Origin: Mangrovimonas sp. TPBH4
GTDB lineage: Bacteria > Bacteroidota > Bacteroidia > Flavobacteriales > Flavobacteriaceae
Assembly (NCBI RefSeq): GCF_001280505.1
Contig: NZ_LBIO01000043.1
Location: 99,818-163,817, forward strand
DNA: 64,000 nucleotides
Direction: 5' to 3'
The notes under the pieces are model-generated. The model did no database searches. It was given only the letters and a program-made list of their open reading frames with translations, and was not told where the DNA came from. Position 1 is the first letter of the stretch; each line of letters starts with the position of its first letter. Positions 15,216-23,644 of this stretch are shown piece after piece. A program made the translations under genes and the position numbers.

Positions 15216-18131
15216 TTACACCAAAGCTTGTTTTAGAATAGTTATGGGGTGTAAGGCCTCCACCGAAGTTCCGTCTTTTATCTGGTGTCTACAGCTGGTT
15301 CCATTCGCAGCAATGATAACATCTTTTTGAGCCTTTCTAATTGCAGGAAATAAGGTTTGTTCTCCAATGGTCATACTCACTTCATAATGCTCCTTTTCAT
15401 ACCCAAAACTTCCTGCCATACCACAGCAACCACTCGGGATTAGGGTAACTTTGTAGTTTTTAGGAAAATTAAGTACATCAAAACTCGATTTTTGGTTGCT
15501 CAATGCTTTTTGATGGCAATGCCCATGGAATTTAATGGTCTTGGATTCTTGAGTAAACTGCTCTTTTTTAATGTTTCCTAAATTGATTTCATTCTGGAAA
15601 AATTCTTCGAACAAAAATGTATTGGCCGCAACAGATTTGGCTGCTTCCCTGTCCTCTGCCAAGGATAAATATTCGTCCTTAAAAGTTAAAATTGCCGAAG
15701 GTTCTATTCCAACCAAAGGTGTGTCTTTTGAAATTTTACCTTTGAACAACTCCACATTTTTATCAGCTACTTTTTTCGCTTGTTCCAGAAGTCCTTTGGA
15801 GAGAAAACTTCTGCCCGATTCTGCATTATCCAAAATAATCACTTGGTAATTTAGGCGCTTCATCAACTCCAAAAAATCAATTCCAATATTGGCATCCAAA
15901 TAGTTAACAAACTCATCATTAAACAAATATATCGTTTTAATGAAATTATTTTCAACTTTTTGTTTTTCAGATCCTTTAAATACAATACTTAAACTTTTAG
16001 ATGAAATTAAAGGAAGTGCTCTTTCGGGAGCTACCTGCATGATATTTTTTAACCCTGAAGCAATAATTTTGTTGGAAAACATGAAGTTAGTAAGACTTGG
16101 AGACAGGCTTCCAAATCTATTCAAAGAATTATTATATGCGAACAATTTGGTACGCCAGGAGATACCATTTTCCTTTTGGTACTGGTATAAAAATTCAGCT
16201 TTCAAACGTGCCATATCAACACTACTGGGGCACTCACTAGCACAGGCCTTACAACTCAAACACAAATCGAAAACCTCTTTTAATTCCTCATGGTTAAATC
16301 TGTTTGGCTTCTCGCTGTTGGTTAAAAATTCCCTTAAAGTATTGGCTCTAGCCCTTGTGGCGTCCTTTTCATTTTGGGTAGCGCGATAACTTGGGCACAT
16401 AGTCCCTCCAAATTCGGGTAGTTTTCTACAATCGCCAGAGCCATTACATTTTTCAGTTTCTCGCAGAATACCCTGAGATTCTGAAAAATCTAAAAACGTC
16501 TCTATTTCTGGTTCCTTTCTATCTGCAACATAACGCAAAGATTGATCCATTGGGAAAGCCTCGACAATCTTTCCAGGATTGAATATGCCTTTAGGATCAA
16601 AAGCTGTTTTGATTCGCTTTAAAATTTGATAATTCTCAATCCCAATCATCAGTGGAATAAACTCCCCTCGCACAATTCCTTCCCCATGCTCACCACTCAT
16701 GGCGCCATTGTATTTTTTCACCAAATGGGCTACATCTGTGGTGATTTTTCTAAACAGTAATACATCGTCACTTTGTTTCAAATTTAAAATAGGACGCAAA
16801 TGCAACTCTCCAGCACCGGCATGCGCATAGTAAATGGCTTTTTGCCCATAAGCTTCCATTAACTTTGTAAACTCACCAATATAGGCATCTAAATCTGCCA
16901 AAGCCACTGCGGTATCTTCAATACAAGCAGCCGACTTCTTATCCCCAATCATATTTCCCAAAAGCCCCAATCCTGCTTTGCGCAATTCAATAGCCTTATC
17001 CATTTCACCCCCATACAACAACGCATTTGCATAGCTTTGGGTATACAATTCAATAGCTTCGAGCAAAAGGGAAGCCATTTGTTTCACTTCCTCTTTACTA
17101 TTAGCCCTCACTTCACACATCAAAATCGCCTCTGGGTCTCCTTCAATAAACTGTCTGTTGTCCTGCTGTGTTTTGTTATGCTTGGTCAAATCCAAAATGG
17201 TTTTGTCCATCATCTCACAACTGTACAAATCGTGCTCCATTACGGGCCCTACAGCCTTCATGCAATCTGCAATGGAAGTAAAATGAAGCGCTACCATAAT
17301 ACTTTCTGAAGGTGGCAAGACATCCAATTGCAAGGTGATTTCTGTTGAAAAAGCTAAAGTCCCTTCACTTCCAGCCAGCAATTGGCACATATTAAAAGAT
17401 GCTTCTGCATCTGAAAACACATCAGATTTAACCAGTTCATCTATGGCATAGCCGGTATTTCTTCTATGGATTTCTGGTTTTGGATAGGCCGTAATAATAC
17501 GTTCTTGAACCTCTTTAGATGCCAATTCTTCATAAATTGTCCTGTAAATCTGTCCTTCCACACCCTGTTGTTGCTGCTTTCCGTGGAATTCTTCTTTTGA
17601 AACAGATGCAAACAACACGGCACTCCCATCACTCAAAATCGTTTTTACAGACACTACTTTATCCCTTGTCACTCCATATTTAATCGAAGTCGATCCAGAA
17701 GAATTATTCCCCACCATGCCGCCAATCATACAGCGATTGGACGTAGACGTATTGGGAGCAAAAAAGAGCCCAAAAGGTTTTAGGTAATTGTTTAAGGCAT
17801 CCCTAACTACTCCAGGCTGCACCGTCACCGTTCGTTCCTTTTCATTAATATTTAGAATCTTGGTAAAGTATTTGGAGACATCCACAACTATGCCTGGCCC
17901 CACACATTGTCCTGCCAAAGAAGTTCCTGCCGTACGAGGAATTAAAGACGTATTATTGGCACTAGCAAAGCTTATAAGGGCCCGAATATCCTTTTCTGAC
18001 TTTGGATACGCCACCGCCAAAGGCAACATTCTATACACCGAAGCATCGGTAGCATACATGGCCTTCATCAAATCGTCACAATACAATTCGCCATCCAACT
18101 GAGCCTCTAGTGTTTGCAGTGCTTTAGTCAT
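15216..18131 (-). CDS. FAD-binding and Fe-S oxidoreductase (D-lactate/2-hydroxyacid dehydrogenase fusion)
   Basis: A 971-aa fusion protein. The N-terminus is a PCMH-type FAD domain (PRTAGTSLAGQCVGPGIVV near 61-79, MIGGMVGNNSSG near 137-148), followed by an FAD-oxidase C domain to about 540 ending in HGEGIVRGE and FDPKGIFNPGK. A ferredoxin-like part includes CLSCKACASECP near residue 625. The C-terminal CCG/HdrD-like part has HGHCHQKA and SGCCGMAGSFG near 898. The layout matches YdiJ-like and D-lactate dehydrogenase fusions that pass electrons to quinone. The substrate is inferred, not seen. No terminator separates it from the convergent gene. Confidence 0.88.
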   Translation of the reverse strand: MTKALQTLEAQLDGELYCDDLMKAMYATDASVYRMLPLAVAYPKSEKDIRALISFASANNTSLIPRTAGTSLAGQCVGPGIVVDVSKYFTKILNINEKERTVTVQPGVVRDALNNYLKPFGLFFAPNTSTSNRCMIGGMVGNNSSGSTSIKYGVTRDKVVSVKTILSDGSAVLFASVSKEEFHGKQQQQGVEGQIYRTIYEELASKEVQERIITAYPKPEIHRRNTGYAIDELVKSDVFSDAEASFNMCQLLAGSEGTLAFSTEITLQLDVLPPSESIMVALHFTSIADCMKAVGPVMEHDLYSCEMMDKTILDLTKHNKTQQDNRQFIEGDPEAILMCEVRANSKEEVKQMASLLLEAIELYTQSYANALLYGGEMDKAIELRKAGLGLLGNMIGDKKSAACIEDTAVALADLDAYIGEFTKLMEAYGQKAIYYAHAGAGELHLRPILNLKQSDDVLLFRKITTDVAHLVKKYNGAMSGEHGEGIVRGEFIPLMIGIENYQILKRIKTAFDPKGIFNPGKIVEAFPMDQSLRYVADRKEPEIETFLDFSESQGILRETEKCNGSGDCRKLPEFGGTMCPSYRATQNEKDATRARANTLREFLTNSEKPNRFNHEELKEVFDLCLSCKACASECPSSVDMARLKAEFLYQYQKENGISWRTKLFAYNNSLNRFGSLSPSLTNFMFSNKIIASGLKNIMQVAPERALPLISSKSLSIVFKGSEKQKVENNFIKTIYLFNDEFVNYLDANIGIDFLELMKRLNYQVIILDNAESGRSFLSKGLLEQAKKVADKNVELFKGKISKDTPLVGIEPSAILTFKDEYLSLAEDREAAKSVAANTFLFEEFFQNEINLGNIKKEQFTQESKTIKFHGHCHQKALSNQKSSFDVLNFPKNYKVTLIPSGCCGMAGSFGYEKEHYEVSMTIGEQTLFPAIRKAQKDVIIAANGTSCRHQIKDGTSVEALHPITILKQALV

Positions 18132-18248
18132 TCCCTTACAAGATTTTTAAGCGGTTTTTGATTTTAGAATTTCGACTAAATTAGAACAAGAAATTCAATT
18201 TTAACATATTTTGAACATTATTCTTTACCAAGCCAATCCCAAAAATTG

Positions 18249-18256
18249 TAATTTCG
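18249..18256 (+). promoter_or_regulatory. degenerate -7 element before the small outer-membrane protein
   Basis: TAATTTCG differs by one base from TAnnTTTG and lies 29 bases before the ATG at 18286. It falls downstream of an alternative in-frame ATG at 18211, which favours the later start. Confidence 0.35.
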
Positions 18257-18285
18257 ATTTAACAAATCTTAAACCTAAATTACTT

Positions 18286-18786
18286 ATGAAAAAATTGTTT
18301 TTAATAGCCTTAACCTGCATTGGTTTTTCGTTTGCTACCCAAGCGCAGATGATTTCCCCAAACGCCATCGGACTGCGCCTTGGTGACAGTGACGGGATTG
18401 GTGCTGAAATTTCTTATCAAAGGGCCCTTGGTCTAGACAACCGTCTGGAAGTAGACTTTGGATGGCGGAACGGAAACCGACATGATGGGGTTAAACTTAC
18501 CGGCATCTACCAATGGGTTTGGAACATTGATGGTGGCTTTAATTGGTATGCAGGACCTGGAGCTGGTCTAGCCTCTTATGAAGAGCATTATCATCATGGA
18601 AATGTATACCATGATGAACACGATACCTTTATCTTTATTGCAGGAGACGTTGGGATAGAATATAGTTTTGATTTCCCATTATTACTTTCTTTCGACCTTA
18701 GACCTGAATGGGGGTTTGGAGACAGTGCCCATGACAATAACGACTTAGACTTTGATCTTGCACTTGGCGTGCGCTACCAATTTTAA
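18286..18786 (+). CDS. small outer-membrane beta-barrel-like protein
   Basis: A 166-aa exported protein beginning MKKLFLIALTCIGFSFATQAQ (signal peptide, cleavage after AQA or AQ). The mature part alternates hydrophobic and polar residues (AIGLRLGDSDGIGAEISYQRAL, LEVDFGWRNG) and ends in a C-terminal aromatic (RYQF), both typical of 8-stranded outer-membrane barrels. A His-rich turn (EEHYHHGNVYHDEHD) near residues 104-118 could bind metal or be an extracellular loop. The longer reading from 18211 would put 25 residues before a clear signal peptide and is rejected. Specific function unknown. Confidence 0.75.
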   Translation: MKKLFLIALTCIGFSFATQAQMISPNAIGLRLGDSDGIGAEISYQRALGLDNRLEVDFGWRNGNRHDGVKLTGIYQWVWNIDGGFNWYAGPGAGLASYEEHYHHGNVYHDEHDTFIFIAGDVGIEYSFDFPLLLSFDLRPEWGFGDSAHDNNDLDFDLALGVRYQF

Positions 18787-18807
18787 ACAAACAGCATTTT
18801 AATAAAT

Positions 18808-18837
18808 AAAAAGCCACCTATAAAAAGGTGGTTTTTT
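18808..18837 (+). terminator. terminator between the outer-membrane protein gene and bshA
   Basis: CCACC (18814-18818) pairs with GGTGG (18827-18831), extended by A-T pairs, and is followed by six T residues. The A-run on the left makes it usable for bshA transcripts as well. Confidence 0.8.
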
Positions 18838-18861
18838 ATTTATTAAATTAAGTCGAATCTC

Positions 18862-19998
18862 TTAAATGACTACACTGTTCTTTAAAGTTCTTTCATAGAT
18901 CGCCTCATATTGAGGGACAATTTCGTGTAAATCAAAATTGGCCGCTTGTGCCTTGGCTTGTTTTTTGAAAAGCTTGAGTGTTGATGGCTCCCTTAAAATT
19001 GTCAGAGCGTTTTTACTCATGCCTTCTACATCTCCAACAGGACTTAAAAACCCGGAAAAACCATTGATATTTACTTCAGGGATCCCCCCAGAATTACTCG
19101 AAATAACAGGAACTCCAGAAGCCATGGCCTCCAAAGCGGCCAGGCCAAAACTCTCTGTTTCCGAAGGCAATAAAAACAAATCGGAAAAACATAAAATCCT
19201 ATCTATTTCATTGCTATTTCCAAAAAACACCACTTTGTCTTGTATTCCCAATTCTTCACATAACCGCTCGGCAGGCTCCTTTTCAGGTCCTTGACCAACC
19301 ATCATAAGCTTCGCGGGAATTTCCTTTTGAATGTTATAAAAAATCTTAACAACGTCTGTAATACGCTTTACCTTTCTGAAGTTACTAATGTGTGTTACAA
19401 TTCGTTCATCATCACTCGCCATCATACCTCGTTGGCAATCTGTGAAATTGTTCTTGTGTTTGTCCAAATCAATAAAATTGGTCACGACATCAATATCCTT
19501 TTTAATAGCGAACAAACGCAGGGTATCCTGTTTTAAATCTTCCGAAACAGAAGTCACCGCATCCGATTTATTGATACTAAAGGTTACGGCTGGTTTGTAA
19601 AACGGATGACTCCCCACCAAGGTAATGTCCGTACCATGCAAAGTCGTAACGATAGGAACATAAATGCCTTCCTCAATCAACATTTTCTTGGCCATATAGG
19701 CTGCGTAGGCATGGGGAATGGCATAATGCACATGCAAAATTTCAATGCCATGCAATTTCACCATATCCACCAATTTACTGGAAAGCGCCAATTCATAAGG
19801 TTGGTAATGAAATAAAGGATATTCTGGCACGTTGACCTCGTGGAAGTGAACATGGCTTCCTAAAAGCTCCAACCTAACAGGTTGTTTATAAGTGATAAAA
19901 TGAACTTCGTGTCCGCGTTTGGACAATTCTATACCTAGTTCGGTAGCTACAACCCCACTTCCTCCAAAAGTAGGATAACATACTATACCTATTTTCAT
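18862..19998 (-). CDS. bshA: N-acetyl-alpha-D-glucosaminyl L-malate synthase BshA
   Basis: A 378-aa GT4-family glycosyltransferase that joins GlcNAc from UDP-GlcNAc to L-malate, the first step of bacillithiol synthesis. The N-terminus MKIGIVCYPTFGGSGVVATE is characteristic of BshA, as are HVHYAIPHAYAAYMAK, TLHGTDITLVG and the C-terminal nucleotide-sugar motif SETESFGLAALEAMASGVPV. Bacillithiol is known from several Bacteroidota as well as Firmicutes. The gene lies 3 bases downstream of the GH3/serine-hydrolase fusion gene, so both are likely on one transcript; the other bsh genes are not in this window. Confidence 0.93.
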   Translation of the reverse strand: MKIGIVCYPTFGGSGVVATELGIELSKRGHEVHFITYKQPVRLELLGSHVHFHEVNVPEYPLFHYQPYELALSSKLVDMVKLHGIEILHVHYAIPHAYAAYMAKKMLIEEGIYVPIVTTLHGTDITLVGSHPFYKPAVTFSINKSDAVTSVSEDLKQDTLRLFAIKKDIDVVTNFIDLDKHKNNFTDCQRGMMASDDERIVTHISNFRKVKRITDVVKIFYNIQKEIPAKLMMVGQGPEKEPAERLCEELGIQDKVVFFGNSNEIDRILCFSDLFLLPSETESFGLAALEAMASGVPVISSNSGGIPEVNINGFSGFLSPVGDVEGMSKNALTILREPSTLKLFKKQAKAQAANFDLHEIVPQYEAIYERTLKNSVVI

Positions 19999-20001
19999 GA
20001 T

Positions 20002-22947
20002 TTAATCTTCAATAATAGCCTCGTATATGAAGCGTTGTATTTCGGTTCGAATATTTTCTCTCAACAACAAATTCTTTCCTGCTGTTGGATACGTTCGGTT
20101 TGCCAAAAATACGTATATAATTTCTTCTTCCGGGTCTGCCCAGGCATAAGTTCCCGTAAATCCAGAGTGTCCAAAACTTGTCATGGACAAACATCCACAG
20201 GTGGGTCCACTTTCCCCTAATTGAGGCTTATCAAACCCTACTCCTCTTCTATTATCATCATCACAATAATAACAAGTGTTGAATTTCTCTATGGTTTCTG
20301 GTTTTAAATATCGTCTACCTCCGTAAAACCCTTTTTGGAGATACATTTGCATAATCTTGGCCACATCATTGGCATTGCTAAACAAACCGGCATGCCCCCC
20401 TACACCATTTTCCATAGCCGCTCCCATGTCATGGACATACCCCTGAATGGTCTGATAGCGATAGTAATCATCCACTTCGGTAGGGATTATTTGAGAATTG
20501 CTAAACAGTTTTGAAGGATTATATGTAGTATGATTTGCTCCCAACGCCTTATAAAAGTGCTCTTGTGCCAACTTGTCCAAAGATTGGTCGTAAAAACCCT
20601 CTATATATTTCTTTAAAATATAATACGGCATATCACTATATCGATACCCGGGCTTGGTAAGTAGGTCACTTTCCATAATTATTTTTTGCATGGTATCTGG
20701 ATAATCATATCGCAAATAGACTTCATCGGCCACCTTAATATTAAATTTAGGACTTGGCTTACGTCTGTAGTATTCCGGACTTGGCTTATTCAAGGAGTCC
20801 AAGGTTGCCGTATAAAAAGGAATCCAAGGTTTCAATTGGGCGCAATGCGACAGCATTTCTTTAATGGTTATATTTTTTTTATTTGACCCCTTATATTCCG
20901 GAAGAATTTTTGACAACTTGGTATTCAGACTGATTTCACCGCGCTCTTCCAGTTCCATCACCAATGGCAAGGTGGCCAAAATTTTTGTGAGTGATGCTAA
21001 ATCGTAGATATCACTAGATTTTACCTTTTCATCGCCCTCATAGGTGTGTTTCCCAAAATTTTTATTGTAAATCACCTTTCCCTTTCTGGCAACCAACAAT
21101 TGAATTCCAGGTGTCATTTCATTATAGACTGCATAATTGGCTATGGAATCCACCTTTTTCAATCGTTCCGAACTCATCCCAACACTTTCGGGCAAGCCAT
21201 AGCCCAACAACTCAATGTCTGTATATTCAATGCCTTCTCCTTCCTTAAAATAGTCTCCTGCAGATACAGGTAAATGTCCTTTTGCCGGTAAGGCCCCAAA
21301 CAACATTTGTGCAGACTTTTCCTGCGCTATCTTACTATTTTGATAACTCACTACAATTCCTTCAATATTTTCAATGGACTTTAATCCCATCAAGGCATAA
21401 GGACGGGCAAACACATCCAAAATCACATTATTGGTCCTAGCAATTTCATACAACCATACCAATTCCTGATTGCTAAACTCATGAGATTTCCATGGAGATG
21501 CATTAGATTTATGCAAGCCTATAATAACCGTATTATAATTTTGGAGCTTTGTTAGCAACTCATCCAATTTATCAGCTTTCACCTCATGTACTTTGGTATA
21601 CTTTTGAAGCTCATTAAAGAACACCGAACCATCATCATCTCCAAATTGTAAATAGGCAATCTTTTTGGTGTCTAAATGCCTAATTGGCAATAATTGTTGT
21701 TTGTTACGAACCACTGTAATGGCAGCTTCCATCAATTGGCTGTACAGCAAATCGTCCTTAAGTCTATTAAGATCTTCTACCAAATGTTCAGTTTCAATAG
21801 GCTTGTAATGATCTAATCCAACCTTATATTTAGCCATTAAAATTTTCTTAACCGAATGTGCCAAACGCTCCTCTGAAATAATGCCTTTGGCATAGGCCTC
21901 TCCCAATTTGGTAACACCGGTGGACACATCCTCGGACATCAACAACACATCATTTCCCGCCAAAAAGGCTGCAAGGTCCACATCACCTGATTCACTAAAA
22001 TTGGAAACCCCTTTCATTTCCAAGGCATCGGTAAAGATCAATCCTTGAAATTGAAGACGTTCTCGTAAAATATCGGTTACAATGCGTTCCGACAAAGAAG
22101 ACGGATATCCTTGCCTAGGCTCTAAACTAGGGACATTTAAATGGGCCACCATCACACTGGATAAGCCCTCCTTAATCAATCTTTTGTATGGATATAGTTC
22201 TATAGAATCGATGCGTCTTTCATCAAAGCCAATCGTTGGCAATGTTTTATGCGAATCTCCTTCGGTATCGCCATGCCCAGGGAAATGCTTGGCATTTGCC
22301 AACACACCCGCACTTTGCATGCCCCTCATAAAAGCCAAAGCCTTGGTGGTAACATTATCGCGATCCTCGCCAAAGGAACGATTTCCAATAATTGGATTGG
22401 CTGGATTCGTGTTAATATCTACAACCGGTGCAAAATTGAAGTGTACCCCCAAACGCTTACAGTGTTCCCCAACCTGATAACCGGCTTGCTGAACCAAAGC
22501 ATTATCCTTAATGGCTCCCAAGGTCATGTTCCATGGAAAAGCATAGGTAGAATCCAAGCGCATGCTCAAGCCCCATTCGGCATCCATCCCAATTAGCATT
22601 GGTACTTTAGACAGCGCCTGTAGCTCATTGTTAAGTCTCGCTTGTCTTACTGGACCGCCTTTGGAATAAATGATGCCGCCAATATGATGTTCTGAAATTA
22701 AGTTCTCAATCTTTTCCCTTGTCTTTGCATCCTGACTTGAAAACACCTGTACCATAAACAATTGTCCAAGTTTCTCCTCTAGGGTCATTTTATTATAAAT
22801 ACTATCCACCCATTTTTGTTGGGCTACAACATTTTCTGCTAATAAAGGATTGATTGTAACATTACTTTGCGTTGGACTGTTTTTGGCCCAAGCATAATAA
22901 AAACAGGATAATAGAATGATAGAAGTTAGGGAATATATGTATCTCAT
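20002..22947 (-). CDS. fusion of GH3 beta-N-acetylglucosaminidase and serine hydrolase (beta-lactamase-type)
   Basis: A 981-aa exported protein (signal peptide about 1-22). The front half is a GH3 domain: GMDAEWGLSMRL, the NagZ-type motif KHFPGHGDTEGDSHKTLP near residue 222, and the nucleophile Asp in IFTDALEMKGV near 305. A small GH3 C-domain follows to about 580. The second half is a class C beta-lactamase/penicillin-binding-like serine hydrolase with SLTK (SxxK) near 649, YSD near 770 and HSGFTGT near 925. Together they suggest cleavage of GlcNAc-containing muropeptides and of a peptide or ester. Similar fusions occur in Bacteroidota. The true substrates are not shown by sequence. Confidence 0.88.
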   Translation of the reverse strand: MRYIYSLTSIILLSCFYYAWAKNSPTQSNVTINPLLAENVVAQQKWVDSIYNKMTLEEKLGQLFMVQVFSSQDAKTREKIENLISEHHIGGIIYSKGGPVRQARLNNELQALSKVPMLIGMDAEWGLSMRLDSTYAFPWNMTLGAIKDNALVQQAGYQVGEHCKRLGVHFNFAPVVDINTNPANPIIGNRSFGEDRDNVTTKALAFMRGMQSAGVLANAKHFPGHGDTEGDSHKTLPTIGFDERRIDSIELYPYKRLIKEGLSSVMVAHLNVPSLEPRQGYPSSLSERIVTDILRERLQFQGLIFTDALEMKGVSNFSESGDVDLAAFLAGNDVLLMSEDVSTGVTKLGEAYAKGIISEERLAHSVKKILMAKYKVGLDHYKPIETEHLVEDLNRLKDDLLYSQLMEAAITVVRNKQQLLPIRHLDTKKIAYLQFGDDDGSVFFNELQKYTKVHEVKADKLDELLTKLQNYNTVIIGLHKSNASPWKSHEFSNQELVWLYEIARTNNVILDVFARPYALMGLKSIENIEGIVVSYQNSKIAQEKSAQMLFGALPAKGHLPVSAGDYFKEGEGIEYTDIELLGYGLPESVGMSSERLKKVDSIANYAVYNEMTPGIQLLVARKGKVIYNKNFGKHTYEGDEKVKSSDIYDLASLTKILATLPLVMELEERGEISLNTKLSKILPEYKGSNKKNITIKEMLSHCAQLKPWIPFYTATLDSLNKPSPEYYRRKPSPKFNIKVADEVYLRYDYPDTMQKIIMESDLLTKPGYRYSDMPYYILKKYIEGFYDQSLDKLAQEHFYKALGANHTTYNPSKLFSNSQIIPTEVDDYYRYQTIQGYVHDMGAAMENGVGGHAGLFSNANDVAKIMQMYLQKGFYGGRRYLKPETIEKFNTCYYCDDDNRRGVGFDKPQLGESGPTCGCLSMTSFGHSGFTGTYAWADPEEEIIYVFLANRTYPTAGKNLLLRENIRTEIQRFIYEAIIED

Positions 22948-23060
22948 AAAGAATTTTAGGCCAAAGAATTAATTATCAGCCAAAATAATACTTTTGCAAG
23001 GAAGAGTAAAAAACTTTAAGAGAGTTTTATAAAGAAGCTACTAACAATACCAAAAAATAA

Positions 23061-23096
23061 AAAGAAGCTGCTTTTGATTATTAAAGCAGCTTCTTT
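23061..23096 (-). terminator. bidirectional terminator downstream of the 160-aa gene
   Basis: A perfect 14-bp stem AAAGAAGCTGCTTT/AAAGCAGCTTCTTT with an 8-base loop. T-runs follow on both strands. It closes the minus-strand gene ending at 23128 and lies upstream of the GH3 fusion gene. Confidence 0.9.
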
Positions 23097-23127
23097 TTAA
23101 TATCATGATATTTATTGAATTAGTATC

Positions 23128-23610
23128 TTACAAAAATCTAGAATGCCAACTATCTTTGGCAGGCACTTCCCAGTTTTCGTTAAACTCGGCAATGTTGGTC
23201 ACCAAATTGTTAAACACAATGGTATTTTTGGACACGGCTTTGTCCTTGGCCATTTTTTTAAAATCAACCAAACTTTTGTAGGCGATAAATTCCCCTTGCT
23301 TGTAGGACACATTCATTTTGTCCATTAAATCTACACCGTATTCCTTCTCCAATTCTTGAATAAAATGAACCGAAGCATCTATAGAGCACCCTGTGGCCTT
23401 ATTTAAGTTTTGATTCAAACCTAAAACAATAAATCGCTTGTATATAATTTTATACCCCGCATGCAAATCACTACCGTGTGCCGTCCAATTATGGACAAAT
23501 TCATTTAATTTGGTTTCCAACTCCTGTATTTCATCATCGGTGAACGTTCTATTGGCTTGGTAAATCCAAACTCTGGATTCTTCTGGTAAGGTATCAAAAT
23601 CAACTAACAT
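23128..23610 (-). CDS. conserved Bacteroidota protein (often labelled ABC transporter ATPase, without support)
   Basis: A 160-aa soluble protein starting MLVDFDTLPEESRVWIYQANR. It has a conserved-looking core (WTAHGSDLHAGYKI near residues 41-54 and NKATGCSIDASVHFI near 74-88). There is no Walker A, Walker B or ABC signature, so the common database label ABC transporter ATPase is not supported by the sequence. No membrane segment or signal is seen. A TAnnTTTG element lies 21 bases before the ATG, so it probably has its own promoter. Function unknown. Confidence 0.75.
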   Translation of the reverse strand: MLVDFDTLPEESRVWIYQANRTFTDDEIQELETKLNEFVHNWTAHGSDLHAGYKIIYKRFIVLGLNQNLNKATGCSIDASVHFIQELEKEYGVDLMDKMNVSYKQGEFIAYKSLVDFKKMAKDKAVSKNTIVFNNLVTNIAEFNENWEVPAKDSWHSRFL

Positions 23611-23631
23611 AGCTATTATTATTTATGCCTA

Positions 23632-23639
23632 CAAAAGTA
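23632..23639 (-). promoter_or_regulatory. -7 promoter element of the 160-aa gene
   Basis: Minus-strand TACTTTTG matches TAnnTTTG, 21 bases upstream of the ATG at 23610. No -33 TTG at the usual spacing. Confidence 0.4.
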
Positions 23640-23644
23640 CAATT

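Noticed and set aside
15940..16389. 149-codon ORF antisense to the FAD/Fe-S oxidoreductase
   Set aside because: Fully inside a long gene with clear motifs; no promoter or ribosome site and no family signature.
18211..18285. 25 extra N-terminal residues on the small outer-membrane protein
   Set aside because: They would precede a complete signal peptide, and a -7-like element lies inside them.
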